64,000 nucleotides of DNA from Heligmosomoides polygyrus polygyrus (GCA_947396885.1 OX377204.1:3348001-3412000); one strand, 5' to 3'; shown: positions 1-10,896, counted from the stretch's first letter. The notes: generated from the letters alone by a model not told the origin. A program made the numbers and translations.

Positions 1-516
1 CTCTGTCTATTTGGATTTCATCTAACAATAAGGGCTCGTGCGAAACGAAAACTAAGCTAATTCTTTGTTTTCCAAACTTTCATATTAAACTATCACAATT
101 ATATGGCTTCACTCATCTGTCGTTTATTTGGAACGAGCCCTCCCTTGCCTCCACCACTCTTTTTGTTCTCATATGTCTTGAATTTTTCAACTCTTTACGT
201 GATTTTTGTAGCCCTTAATACGTTGTTTATTTCAGGTGAGACTTCCACGTCCAGGGCACTCGTGCGCTGCTTCGTTCACTGAAGACATGTTATTAATTGA
301 TTAAACCACTTGATTGATGAAGGCACAAAATTGGATAAAGTTTTGAATACTAATTCTGCTGTCAAAAATAAAGATTTAGTTTGTTTGTAGTTTTTGACTG
401 AATATACAACAGTATCTTGACCCCGTCCCAAGCAGAAGACCTAAACCTTTTCAACCTCCTTTTTTCAAAGAAAAGTCCACATTTCTTTTTGTTTCTGTTT
501 TCTATGAACTTTTCAG

Positions 517-672
517 AAGCTCGAAAAAGCATCCGACTTATGGCAGTTTATGTGCGGCAGCTGCGTTCGCCGACTTCGTCGATCGCATGCGAAGGATGGA
601 CTTCTCGCTGAAATAATTTTCTACTTTTTAAATGGAAAAAGACTGCCCGGAATTCGTATTGATCTGGCCTGA
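517..672 (+). CDS. Candidate 3'-terminal exon of an unrecognised host gene
   Basis: A TTTTCAG acceptor ends at 516. The frame that starts immediately after it stays open for 51 codons and stops at TGA 670-672. The peptide begins KLEKASDLWQFMCG and ends GKRLPGIRIDLA. A canonical AATAAA lies about 115 bases past the stop, giving a short 3' UTR as expected for a nematode last exon. A phase-0 entry is assumed because no upstream exon was identified in bases 1-516. I do not recognise the protein family. A chance open frame is possible, but acceptor, stop and poly(A) signal in the right order and spacing favour a real gene end. Confidence 0.4.
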   Translation, partial: KLEKASDLWQFMCGSCVRRLRRSHAKDGLLAEIIFYFLNGKRLPGIRIDLA

Positions 673-786
673 TGTTGGCACTTGTACTTTGGTGTTGTTG
701 TGTTTTCTTTATATAAGCCTCTTCTTACGTCGGTTTTGATTCTGTTCAGTTTGGCTCTTTTCTATGGTTATTCTATTTCCTTTGCC

Positions 787-792
787 AATAAA
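787..792 (+). promoter_or_regulatory. Poly(A) signal AATAAA
   Basis: AATAAA sits 115 bases downstream of the stop codon of the candidate terminal exon and is followed by an A/T-rich stretch. It supports a transcript end near base 810. Confidence 0.4.
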
Positions 793-820
793 GTAATATT
801 GTTATTATTAAAAAACGTAA

Positions 821-1878
821 GAGAGTGAAGTTGTGCTCTAAAAAGATGCAAGCCCGACGCATCGTACAGCAAAAAAGCTTCTCTGCTGCGATGTTCGATA
901 TGATTAAGGAGACTGTTTTCCAAGTTCTCGTTTTTTATTGAATTGAAACTATTTTGTACCTGAAGCAGACAAAATACACAGTTTAAATACTGCCAAGTCT
1001 CTGAAAGTTTTTAAGTAATTTCAAGTAAAAAATCAAGATTTCCTGGATCGAGCAAGCTGATGGACCTCGGCTCAATCTTGCTCCAGCCTCATTGCAACGA
1101 CTTGGTAAAAACAATCACCAACTCGGTTAGTTTTTAAAAGTGCGAAAAGCAACAACTTTTTGAAAACTAGAAAAATTTGCTTTCTTACGATATAAGAACT
1201 AATCTTAAAAAAGATGTCTTCATGCAAGGCCAAGTGGGTGCGATTTTCAGATAGTAGTTCGACAAAAATGACGGAAAATTCACCTCCCCTCATCCATCAC
1301 CAAGGCAGCTTTTTGAAGAATTTTTGTAAGATTAGAAAGTATTTTTCTAGTTTCCAAAAAACTTACCGACTGCTTTAAATTTTAAGGAACTGATACAGCT
1401 GTGATCAGTTATACAAACTCTTTTAATTTTTTTGGTCAAAAATCGAATCCTACCCGTCCCGCGTGAAAATCTCATTTTTGAGAGCTGCTTTTTACCGGTA
1501 AAAAAGCACTTTTTTCAGAAAGCTTTTTGGCTTTTTTAAAATTCAAAAAGCATAACGAGTTATGATCATTTTCGTGAACGTACAATTTTGTCGCTCCAAT
1601 GACGTCGGTGCAAGATCGAGCCGGGGTCGATCAGCCTGCTCGATTCAGAAAATCATGATTTTTTCGTTGTACATTGAACAAGTCTTGAAACTTTTCTGTA
1701 GCAATATTTAAACTGTATAGGTGGCGTGCTTCAGGTTGAAAATAATTTTATTCTCATGCAAAACGAGGATTTGGAATACGATCCGTCCTAATCATAACGA
1801 ACATCGCAGCGGAGAAGGTTGCTTTTTTGCTGGATGATACACAGTGCTTGCACTTCGTAGGGCACAACTTCACTCTCT
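821..1878. mobile_element. DNA element with long terminal inverted repeats (about 0.27 kb arms)
   Basis: The left arm begins GAGAGTGAAGTTGTGC at 821 and the right arm ends with its reverse complement at 1878. Similarity continues inward for about 270 bases on each side, including a shared CAGCAAAAAAGC motif and a shared GCTGCGATGTTCG motif. The centre (about 1110-1590) holds only short open frames with no recognisable transposase. This looks like a non-autonomous foldback or TIR element. No target duplication was certain. Confidence 0.6.
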
Positions 1879-2370
1879 GACTATTTTCCTTCAGAAGGTA
1901 GAAAAATATTTCAGCAAGAAGTTCATCCTACGTTTTGTTTTCGTGACAAGTCCATCTTTCGGTTGCGACTCCATCGTCGATTCGAAGAACGCTTCAAAAA
2001 ATCTGTAGGGAAAGTGCTTAAGTCATCTTTAGTAATTAGCACTTAAAATTTGATATAGCTATTGCAATTTTATTTAGTTTTTTGTATTTGGTTATTTTGC
2101 TTGTAACTAAGTGCAATTTTGGAAGCAGATGTCGCTCCTTTAGGCAGAATGCGATTGTTTCCATAAAGCCTTGAAGAAAAACTTAAACCATTAGACTTAT
2201 TGAATTAAACACTACGGATGGAAAAGCTTTATTTTCACTGTAAAACAACCAGTATTAAAAACTTTAATAAAATATTCCATGTTCGACTGTCGTTGAATCT
2301 TGGCATGCTGTTCTTTATTTGTGTTGTAGAATCTCATGTAAAGCTGTTGAGCCAAGATTGGTATACTCCT
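1879..2370. other. AT-rich interval with no supported gene
   Basis: Only short open frames occur here, without splice-site context or recognisable motifs. The right end leads into the 3' flank of the Penelope-like element. Confidence 0.5.
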
Positions 2371-2383
2371 TTATTCGGCTTAC

Positions 2384-2408
2384 GTTTCGGCGTAACCGCC
2401 TTCTTCAG
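2384..2408 (-). other. CTGAAGA-stem-GAAAC motif in the Penelope-like 3' flank
   Basis: Read on the minus strand, the motif is CTGAAGA followed by a small GGCG/CGCC stem-loop and then GAAAC. It lies about 0.2 kb downstream of the GIY-YIG stop. The same arrangement occurs at 42822-42847. It resembles the CUGANGA and GAAA core of a hammerhead ribozyme, which Penelope-like elements are known to carry, but I could not build a convincing stem I. Treat it as a conserved structural motif of uncertain activity. Confidence 0.4.
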
Positions 2409-2613
2409 GGCCTGGAGAAGACAAAAGGAGTTGGAAAAATTACCCGCCCAAGGATCATTTCAAGTTACAGGAGCTTCAGGAGCAAGTGATGGAATGAGAC
2501 GAAAAGAGGAGTAAGGCAACCCGACTGACCTTATAAGACAGCAGAGAGACTGCTAAGTCACCCTCGGGTGACTTAGACGTGGATGAATGAGACTCTCCCT
2601 TCGATTCCCATCC

Positions 2614-3085
2614 TCAGCGACTTTCTGATTGGCGCCCTACTGGGTGAAGCCCACAGAGGTCGGTAAATGGAGCCAGCTCCTGAATAACGGCCACCCGCTC
2701 CTCTTTCCTGTTGATTGTGGGGTTCTTGAACGCTATCCACAACGCCTCCAGGGTCTTCCGCGCTGCAATATCGGATTCGCGTGCTAAGATCGTCACCTCC
2801 ACCCCAATCGTCGTGCCATTATGGACTCGGAGTCTGTGCTCCCCCAATGGAGTAGAGACCTTGCACTTATTCAACAAATCAGCGTGCTCTTTCACCCTGA
2901 CCCAAAGAGGTCTGCCCGTCTCGCCGATGTATTCTTCCCTGCATTCGGTGCAGGTAATGAGATACACCGTATCAAACACTCTGCAATCACCTTCCTTACC
3001 GTATGGGCAGACCATGCAAGACGGCGTTGTGCAGGTGTTACCATAGAGACGGTTCCTAACAAGTCGAGCCTTGAGGTTAGCCGGG
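2614..3085 (-). pseudogene. Penelope-like element, GIY-YIG endonuclease domain (frameshifted from the RT)
   Basis: The minus-strand frame encodes the C-terminal module of a Penelope-like polyprotein: a Cys-containing linker (CTTPSCMVCPYGKEGDC), then VYLITC, EYIGETGRPLWVRVKEH and a conserved C-terminal region ending before residue QSESR. The YIGETGRPL and R..EH signatures are those of the GIY-YIG nuclease that nicks target DNA in these retroelements. The preceding reverse transcriptase is in another frame, with the switch near 3088, so the original single ORF is broken. The order RT then GIY-YIG is the canonical layout. The element is 5'-truncated. Confidence 0.85.
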
Positions 3086-3777
3086 GAATGTCAATAACCC
3101 TTACAAGGTCATCTAATTCCGCCCTGCGAACACAGTCCCGTACTTGAGTGCTTAGTGCATCCGTGATAAAGGGTACCGAGAAGGGAACCTTGTTACGTTC
3201 TTCTTGAGCAGAGTGTATTGATGCTGCTGGTGGTCGACGACCTCTTCTGGGCATGTTTTCCGCCACATATCCATTTGATAACGCAATGTGGGATGCCAAT
3301 GCCATTGACGAGGACTTCAAGTCGTCGTTGGAAGATACCAAAGCAGCAGTACGGAACATGCTCCGAACAGTAGCCCTTTTAGTATAGCGTGGATGCGCTG
3401 AACGGAAGTGCACGATGATGTTCTTGTTACTGGGCTTCCGATACCACCTGGTTTGGAAGGTGCTCTGAGAGAGACGAACTTCTGCGTTGAGGAACGGCAA
3501 CCACTGATCTGTCGGTTTCTCCCTTGTTAGCTTAATGTGCTCCGCTTGTTGATTGAGCAAATCGAAACAGGTGTCCATTTCGTTTTGCGTGGGGCACACG
3601 ATGAAGCAGTCGTCTATATACCGACAGTACAGTAAGGGTCTGCGCTCCAGCACGGGTCTCTCTATTTTGGACATAAATGCTATGGCCAGCACAGGAGCCA
3701 GACGCTGACCCATGGCTAGCCCTCTGACTTGCCTTTAGTACTCGTTGGACCACTTGAAGATATTGCATTGAAGACAC
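3085..3777 (-). pseudogene. Penelope-like element, reverse transcriptase fragment
   Basis: The frame from 3713 downward encodes MGQRLAPVLAIAF, CRYIDDCF and WLPFLNAEVRLS. These match the central RT motifs of Penelope-like elements, with YIDD as the catalytic Asp pair. The upstream part (FKWSNEY, stop, RQVRGLAMGQ) is readable to about 3777 but contains a stop codon. N-terminal RT motifs are missing, so the copy is 5'-truncated. Just downstream the frame shifts into the GIY-YIG module. Overlapping plus-strand frames are shadows. The element is dead but its family assignment is secure. Confidence 0.85.
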
Positions 3778-4738
3778 TCATTTATAAGCGTCATTACTTG
3801 AGCAATACTTAGCCCGAAAAACGCAATATGATCCTGGTGTTCCACAATAATATTAATATTAATTTAATAAAATATTTTATGTAATTGATCAGTCAATAAT
3901 ATTTCATCCTCAATGAACAACTTCTTCAATGTTGATTCACATCTGGAAAGGAAAACATATGAGGAGGTACAAGCATCACCTAAAAAGCTTAAAAATTAAG
4001 TCCGGTCTTTGGAAAACCAAAACCAACTACCGGCTTTTCGTGCCATCAAGAATATCTTTTGTTTAAGAAAATCTTATTATAGCCTTTTTTGAAATTTTTA
4101 AATACACCTGCTCCAATGAGCAAACAACCGATAAAAATTTAATAAAAAATTAGCTCAAATAGTGAGTTAAACTTTATTTTAAAGCGAAGAAAAGCAGCAA
4201 ACACGCAAACGACTAGACCCGGAATTTTTAAGCGACAGCGAAATTTCTGTCTGCGTGGAGTAGCGCATACACATATCCTGTTTCAAGTAAGCAGCATCTA
4301 CACTAACAGTCAAATAAAAAGTGCGACGACATGGCGCGATCTATTCTCTCAATACAAATTTTATTCATTATTTTCCTTATTAAATAACTTTTATAAAGAC
4401 TTAAGTGGGCTCACTTATTGGGGGTAGGCGAGCTAAGAAGTTTTAAATAAAGCTAATATGAATTTCCCCTAAGCGAAATTGAATCGCTCAAGTCCGAAAT
4501 TCGATAAATCTTGGTATATCGAGTATACTTCAGCGTGTTTCTTCTCTAAGCTGTTCACCAAGATTGTTAAACAGGCTTTACTCTCAATACAGTCAGAGTA
4601 AAGAATGTGTCCCAGGTACAGCGTATCAACTAACCTTCCATGTAGGTGCCGACGATCACCACCAGTCAACCGCTGGTGGAGATAGAGTGAGTGAGTGACT
4701 TTAGCCCCGGATGCCAACCGACGTAAGTACCCTGGAGG
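3778..4738. other. AT-rich interval with repeat debris
   Basis: No supported gene. Bases about 4130-4340 resemble the inner part of the large foldback family described at 40905-42085, with shared wording near 'cgacgacatggcgcgatct'. The minus frame at 4469-4717 continues the region downstream of the second Penelope fragment and has no recognisable domain. Confidence 0.4.
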
Positions 4739-5110
4739 TCAGATCAAAACCACAGAGCTCGACAAAGAGTTCAGTTCTTGGGATATCGCTATGCACTCGT
4801 CTTTGCGGTTGACCTGTGGATTCCTGGCCGCTATCCAAAGCGACGAAGTGTCCTGCGTGTTGAGATGTCGCTTTCTCTCGCTAGGATAGCGACGGACACC
4901 TGGAACATGGCTTCGGACCCTGTGCTCTCCCCAAGGAGTTGACACATTGGGCTTTTTAAGACCGCACAAATGCTCCTTGACCCTGTTACACAACGGTCTG
5001 CCCGTTTCCCCTATGTACTCCTGCCCACATATTCTACATGGCATGAGGTATACTACCTCTGATGTCGTGCAGTCTCCCTACTTACCGTTAGGGCAAACTA
5101 AGGGGATTTG
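4739..5110 (-). pseudogene. Second Penelope-like GIY-YIG fragment
   Basis: This minus-strand frame carries LVCPNGK, a stop, GDC, VVYLMPC, EYIGETGRPLCNRVKEH, STPWGEHRVRSH and LWIAARNPQVNRKDE. It is clearly homologous to the GIY-YIG module at 2614-3085, but diverged enough to be an independent insertion. No RT motif was found upstream, so this is a 3' fragment, consistent with 5' truncation during target-primed reverse transcription. It is inactivated by at least one stop codon. Confidence 0.8.
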
Positions 5111-5149
5111 AGTTAAGCTGTGCTAAAGTAAAGCTTGCTTAACAATAAT

Positions 5150-5320
5150 GGTGAACAGATTAGAGAAGAAACACGCTGAAAAATTGAATTATCTGTGTTG
5201 GAGAATCTCTAGTTTAATCTGAAAAACGTTAAGAAAACATTTTGATTTTAAAATCATCAGACTTGCTTAGATGAGTATCGAGTTTGATTTGAAAAGTGTT
5301 TAGTTAACGTAAAATATACT
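5150..5320. repeat. Partial copy of the large foldback family
   Basis: The stretch reads 'ggagaatctctagtttaat', then 'gagtttgatttgaaaagtg', then a run ending near an 'aaaatata' box. These are the terminal phrases of the foldback elements at 40905-42085 and 43586-44944. No coding capacity. Confidence 0.4.
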
Positions 5321-5879
5321 TCGGGCCATCTTTGTCACGGCGACATTTCACCTTCACAGCAAAGGTATTGAATTGAGGTTTTGGGCAAAATCCCAACATA
5401 TAAGATAAGTACTGTGTAGCCGGGAGTACAACTGAGGTCTGAATATGCTTGAAGGGAGGTGAGAACGCCCAAAGGAAGAAGCTGTGTTGCGAATACCTTT
5501 TCTAGTGCTTGTTATCTGAATGCAGATCAATCCTAGTCACGCTACGGAGCCGTACTTTGACGTTAAGGCGCTTACTTCTCTGACATACCTGACGCAGACA
5601 CTGGGGAATATGTAGGGTCTTCTACTCACTAATCCGCTAAGTGCCATCAAAAATGAAAGTGCGACAATTGGAAAAAGCCGATGCACAGTCATCGGGAAGA
5701 GGAGAGGCCAGAAAAGGGCTGAACTGGTAACTTTAGAAACTCTTCGAATCAGCTGCTCAGGGAAGCATGGCCTACAAGGAGAGGAGACTGAGGAATCGCG
5801 TCTCCTATTACAACGAAACAAAGTTTTGCAATTTTAGTCCCAAATGTTTCCGACTTTGTTCATATATTTTTTCTTGCTC
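5321..5879. other. Interval with no supported gene
   Basis: Short open frames on both strands lack splice context or recognisable domains. I see no clear repeat boundaries. Confidence 0.4.
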
Positions 5880-5990
5880 TCCGACTCGACAGGCGGTTAT
5901 TGTAGAGGTGCGGGTTCGAGTCCCGCCTGACGCTGGGGTTTTGATCGCAACAAAACATCGTTGTGGCAAGTTATAGCAGCTTTATGTGGA
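5880..5990 (+). repeat. tRNA-derived short repeat (SINE-like, family 2)
   Basis: A B-box-like GCGGGTTCGAGTCCCGC hairpin is followed by 'gacgctggggttttgatc' and 'aaaacatcgtt'. The same order (GTTCGA box, GGCGCTAG, TTTTGATCGCAAC, AACATCGTT) recurs at 22376-22655 and 22800-22900. A true tRNA is unlikely because no acceptor stem can be formed. Confidence 0.5.
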
Positions 5991-6309
5991 ATAGAAGTTG
6001 CACTATTAAATCCATATCAGATATGCTCGAAAACGTCTACAAAATAAAGTATTTAATGCACTTTTCATGGCAGTAGAAAAGCAAGATCCTTGTGACATTG
6101 TGAGTTTATGGATTAAATTTCAGAATCCTTTTGGTGGCATAGTTTGATCAACGCTTGAAAGACACATTATGGAGATTACCGTTCTCTCAAAACTAGCAGT
6201 AGACTAGACTGGCTCGAAATCTGTTCACCCGATCTCCGTTTCATTTTCGCATTCCCAATTTTCTTCTCATATTATGAATAGATTTTAAAGATATCTTAAA
6301 ACATGCCCC

Positions 6310-6630
6310 TCTTCTTTACTGAACAGTCGCGAGAGGCGGAGTCTAATCCTGCTGGAAGGCATACGGCTTACTCTCGAGGTGGGATTCGAGCCAAGGAACC
6401 AGTTGATTTTTTAGGACATCAATACAGGTAGTTCTACTGATTCATCTTCACTCCTGTATCCATGAAAACGAGGGGCGCTTGTAATGAATGCCCAAACCAT
6501 GATACTGGCCGGATGCGCCTCCCTTGCAGCGAGCCTTCCGCCAGAATTAGCACTTTGGAAGTCCTTGAAGAGTATGTCACGCTTTTTACAGGTTGAATGC
6601 ACAAAAGTATCAAGTCACTGAAGGTCAAAG
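6310..6630 (-). pseudogene. Tc1/mariner-superfamily transposase fragment
   Basis: Across two minus-strand frames I read EAHPASIMVWAFITSAP, then LVFMDTGVKMNQ, VLKNQLVPWLESHLESKPY and AFQQD. This is the region before and at the second catalytic Asp of Tc1-like transposases (typically MVWG.., PL.FID, FQQD). At least two frameshifts and a stop after FQQD show it is dead. The N-terminal DNA-binding domain and third acidic residue were not found. It abuts the plus-strand mariner remnant but belongs to a different lineage. Confidence 0.6.
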
Positions 6631-6894
6631 CATAGAACGAGATCGACGTGGACTACTTGCGGCGCACCGTCGATGCCTTTCCTCGGCGTTTTCGCCCTGC
6701 ATTCGCAGCAAAGAAGCCCACATAAAACACAAGTGATGATATTCTGTTTGCTAGATCATTGTCAAAATTTTGAGTATAAATTTGTTAAATTTTATAATGT
6801 GTTGTTATTTCTAACGTTTACGTTTAGTGCGTCAATACTTTTTACGCGCCCTGTACTGGCACGCACCACGAGTGACGGTCACGAAGTGTCATGT

Positions 6895-7873
6895 CTATCC
6901 GAGCGCAATGAAGAGCTGTTGGGTTTGCAGGGTATGTGCAGCCGTAGGAAATGAGGTTGTCCAACGATCGACAGCGTTCAAATGGTTTAAGAGGTTCCGT
7001 GAGGGCAAAGTTGAAACTGAATACAATCGACGCACAGAACGACCGATTGCCCTTGATTGTCGAGCTATAATTAGCTTCATCGCGTATGTTGGCGCTCGAC
7101 TTTAGATGCTCACACACCTCTAGTGAGAGAATTCTGCACAGCCTTGGCTTTTCTGTAGAGCTCGGTAAATGGGAGCTTCATGTCTAGACCCTTTCGCAGA
7201 GGAAGGAGCGTATGGATGCCGCGAACGATTTGCTGGATCGTCACAAGCAGGAACCATTTTTTCTTTGAACGGTAACATGAGATGAAAAGTGGATTTCACT
7301 AGATAAACATTAGCGATTCAATCAGTGGCTTTGAGCAAAACAGAAGCCACAGCCAACGCCTAAGCCTAACCCCCACCAGAAAAAGTGATGCTCTCCGTTT
7401 GGTGGTGTCAGGAAGGTGCTACCTTTTGGGAAGTCATCGAGAGCGGTTTCAGCATTGACGCCAAAGTCTGCCCTTCTCAACTTGACCGCGTCCAGGCTAA
7501 ATTCCGCCAGAATTGGTTCCGACAGCTCTTCAAGAGTGGCATTATCTTTCAGCAGGATAACGCCAGACAACACGTCGCGAGCCGGACTCTTCAAAAATTC
7601 GAAAACCTTGGCTGAGAGCGTCTAACTCATCCACCTTACAGCTCAGACCGTGAGCCGAGCGACTACCAATTTTTTTGTCCGCTGTTGCACTCCTTGGCCA
7701 GAAGAGGATTTACCAATGTGCACCAGGTCAAACTGCATCTCCAAGAACTTTTCGCCTCAAAACCACAAGAATTCTACATCTCTGGGATAGACAAGCTACC
7801 TGATAAATGGGAAGCATCTCTGCGTTTCAACGGGTTTATTTCGGTTAAAGATTGCTATTACTACTTACTTTGA
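6895..7873 (+). pseudogene. mariner-like transposase pseudogene
   Basis: Pieces in three frames give a mariner transposase in order: an HTH segment (STAFKWFKRFREGKVETEY), a second HTH segment (SERILHSLGFSVELGKWELHV), KERMDAANDLLDRHKQEPFF, a first-Asp motif (TVT, stop, DEKWISLDKH), LSVWWCQEGATFWEVI, FQQDNARQHVASRTLQKF, and a C-terminus ending near YISGIDKLPDKWEASL. Multiple stops and frameshifts inactivate it. The usual YSPDLAPSDYH third-Asp motif is degraded around 7640-7670. No clear terminal repeats were found. Minus-strand frames over this region are shadows. Confidence 0.75.
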
Positions 7874-8200
7874 TACTTTGATGGTCCTTTTGTCGTTGAA
7901 GGTTTTCTCAGCGGGGGCCACAACTCTTCCAGAACGCTTGATCACTGGCTGCCTGCATCCAGTAAGGCGACTCCGCTCTCTGAAAGATCTTAAGAATGAG
8001 ACTGCCCATCGCGTTGGCGGTCGTCCCAGTGGTCTCTTATGGTCTCTCAGGAGCCATTCTGTGACAGGGAGACTCCATCCATCGTCCTTTCGCCAAAGCA
8101 GGTGTCCGGCCGAGCGATATTTGTACTTCTTTATGTACTGTAGCGGATTTGCTGATTGCGACTTCTCCCTTAACTCCGAGCTTCGTAGGCCTTTTGGAGG
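7865..8200 (-). pseudogene. RTE-type LINE reverse transcriptase, C-terminal fragment
   Basis: The minus frame encodes GLRSSELREKSQSANPLQYI, KYRSAGHLLWRKDDGWSL, VTEWLLRDHKRPLGRPPTRW and a short tail. This is the post-RT C-terminal region typical of RTE-like LINEs (I.DA..YI...KWRWAGH..R..D.RW...V.EW.PR..KR..GRP..RW) and parallels the fuller copy at 49425-50551. The first residues of the open frame past 8200 belong to the neighbouring TIR element, whose left end lies at 8203. The fragment ends where the plus-strand mariner remnant begins. Confidence 0.75.
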
Positions 8201-8202
8201 TT

Positions 8203-8685
8203 CTATCCTAGTCCGGGAGGAAGGCACATAACCAAACAGTATGTAAAAAATCGAATTGGGACATACGAGCGACTCCTACAGAGCACGATAGAAACTAAGC
8301 CAGAAAATTCACGAGAGAAAAAAAAACGGAAAAATAAATGTTTTCACCGCTGTTGTAAGCGGTTGAAGTTATGTGCCTTCCTCACCATGTTAGATCCTGG
8401 TTATAACATGTCAGGCGCCGGTCAGCACGCGCTAGGTGGTTTTATGCGCCCTCCTCACCATGCTATATCCTGGTTCTAACATGTCAAGGGGTGGTCAGCA
8501 CGCGGCACGACTCCATTGCGTCGCTCTTTGCCCGCCGATACGGTTATCAAACCGCGGCGATTTTTTTATTTATCCATTTGTTTTTTCTTTGTTTTAGGTT
8601 TTATCGTGCTCTGTAGGAGTGGTTCGGTAAGTCCCAAGCCAATTTTTACATACTTTTTAGTCATGTGGCCCCCGGACTAGGATAG
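8203..8685. mobile_element. TIR element, family C copy 1
   Basis: Starts CTATCCTAGTCCGGG at 8203 and ends with the matching CCCGGACTAGGATAG at 8685. The arms stay similar for about 100 bases, sharing 'agtatgtaaaaa' and 'ctcctacagagcacgata'. The centre holds an imperfect direct repeat around 'taacatgtca' and 'gtcagcacgcg'. Flanks carry TT on both sides, a possible short target duplication. No transposase. A larger relative lies at 46371-47836. Confidence 0.75.
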
Positions 8686-8704
8686 TTTCGGCCTTCCTGC
8701 CATT

Positions 8705-9718
8705 GCTGACGAAGGCTTGTCCTCAGAAGACATCTCTCCAGTGCATGATGCATAGTTTGCATTGCTCTGGCGATTGTATTGTTGGCGAATTCGATGTCTC
8801 ATCGAACGCAAATGATAGAGATCGCTATTTATATTGTTCAGCAAAATGTGGGTGATACTCTATTCCGCATCGGACACCACTTTCAAGCAGAGTTGGAGGA
8901 AAGGAGAATGGAGAGGTTTGTGCATCACTTCATTTTGCGGAAAGAGATTTGTAAGAACAATCATCGGTCACCGTTTCAAGGATCTGACTAGAGCAGAAAT
9001 AGAATCCGCTCAGCTTATGCTGTACAATTTAAGTTTCGAAATTGAGGAGATGGCAATCAAAATAGAGAAGATCAAGTAGCTGTGTTTTCTTCGCTTATGC
9101 TTAAAATTCGTTTATGGGCGTGAGTCAGTGATGTTAAGTCACTTGAAAGGCTATCTAGGTTGTTAATCTTGTAAGGCGTTACCAATGCTGACGAAGGCTC
9201 GCCTTCAGAAGACATCTCTCCAATGCACGATGCGTAGTTTGCATGGCTATGGCGATTGTCTTGTTGGCGAATTCCATGTCTCATCGAACGCAAATGATAG
9301 AGATCGCTATTTATATTGTTCAGCAAAATATGGGTGATACTGGAGGAAAGGAGAATGGAGAGGTTTGTGCATTACTTCATTTTGCGAAAAGGGATTCGAA
9401 AGAACAATCATCGGTCACCGTTTCAAAGATCTGACTAGAGCGAAAATAGAATCCGCTCAGCTTATGCTGTACAGTTTACGTTTCGAAATTGAGGAGATGG
9501 AAATCAAAATAGAGAAGATCAAATAGGTGTGTTTTCTTCGCTTATGTTTGAAATTCGTTTATGGGCGTGAGTCAGTGATGTTAAGTCACTTGAAAGGCTA
9601 TCTAGGTTGTTAATCTTGTAAGGCGTTACCAATGCTGACGAAGGCTCGCCCTCAGAAGACATCTCTCCAGTGCACGATGCGCAGTTTACATGGCTATGGC
9701 GATTGTCTTGTTGTCGGG
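8705..9718. repeat. Tandem repeat, units of about 482 and 447 bp plus a partial third
   Basis: Three units start with GCTGACGAAGGC near 8705, 9187 and 9634. The second lacks about 35 bases internally relative to the first. The third is cut off near 9718, where LINE sequence begins. Short open frames recur in each unit on both strands, but no domain is recognisable. Confidence 0.8.
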
Positions 9719-10104
9719 CCACGTTTCTGTCGCGTATCACATCGCACAGAGGCGTTGAATATCGAGGTCCTAAGGCCGGCATCTTTGACCTGATCGGCGA
9801 CTTCGTGAGTCGAACTGAAGGGTGCCCATGCTGCGCATCTCGTGCGGGTAATTTAAGGAGCGAGGTGTTCAGCTCAACCCATGTTCAGCTCTCATCCCAG
9901 ATAGCAGGAGTCGACTTGTTGTAGAGCGACCCCGTTTAACCTTACGAGTTCTGTGTCACACCTCTGGTTGACCATAAATTGCGTTTTGGACATATCCACG
10001 TTTAACCCAATCTTCACACCTGCCACATTGAGCTCGTTCAGCATTTCTTCGACAACAATGTTAATTAATGCATAACATCGTATTATGATCACAACAAGCA
10101 ACAA
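9710..10104 (-). pseudogene. RTE-type LINE reverse transcriptase fragment
   Basis: The minus strand reads NELNVAGVKIGLNVDMSKTQ, then VRLNGVALQQVDSCYLG, and in a shifted frame ARTRCAAWAPFSSTHEVADQ and LRTSIFNAS. These correspond to the segment after the RT FADD box in RTE LINEs (L...G..IGL..N..KT..., Y.YLG, R....W.AF.S......). Frame changes and stops near 9890 show decay. It ends at the tandem repeat, so the LINE 3' region or its target may have been rearranged there. Confidence 0.7.
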
Positions 10105-10110
10105 CTAGTA

Positions 10111-10880
10111 GTGTGTGAGCAAGGATTCCAAAGAAATTAGGCAGCTGGTTTCTTATATGCATGCTAACGGATAGGAAACTCGATTTTTTGTTGTTGTTTT
10201 GTTATGCGAGGATCGGGTCACACATTAGAGCAGGTATAGCGCGTTCTTTGATTGATTAGAATTCAATTTAAATTGCGCAATAGAGGACTGTGCTCTTTTT
10301 CTCTCCGTTCTTAGGAACACCGTTTTCCACTACTTAAAAATACTGCTCGTTATGGAACACATGTATCTGAAAGTGTACCCAATCTTTATGTTTAATCTTG
10401 TTTTCTAGTCGTTTTGATCTACAAAAAATTGTAGATCAAAACTACTAGAAAACATAGTCGTTGTCATAGTGGGCTCAAACTGGTATCCCGCCGGATCATT
10501 CAAGATCCGCAGTCGTATTTAAGCTGGGATGGTTCAGATATGAGTAGATCAAAAGCTGTTCACAAAACATCTCTATCTCTCCCACTCACATCCTCAGTTT
10601 CAAGCAAAAAACAAAAAATTCTCGAAAGAAATTAGCGCATGAGTTAGATTTGCTGTGGAAGTTCCCTTTTTAAATGATTCTCTCTACTGGTCTTTTTTGA
10701 TTTAGGATGTGAACAGCAGGTCTGGTACAATCACTACTGTGAAACCGGTTCCTATGTCGCAAGAGAAGTTTGAGTTAAGCTGCAGTTTGGTTGAACAGCC
10801 GAGTACGTGATTGAGGAGAGTATGCATCGTTCCAAAGAAAATTATTGGCATATCCGACATTTAGCTACAGCTTGTGAGGG
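10111..10880. other. Interval with no supported gene, containing one hairpin
   Basis: AT-rich DNA with a short perfect-looking hairpin: GTTTTCTAGTCGTTTTGATC at 10400 pairs with GATCAAAACTACTAGAAAAC ending at 10453, apart from a central mismatch. Nothing else is recognisable. Confidence 0.5.
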
Positions 10881-10896
10881 GTTAACCTGTTTTAGG

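Noticed and set aside
8705..9718. CRISPR-like array
   Set aside because: Units are hundreds of bases long without short spacers, and the genome is eukaryotic.
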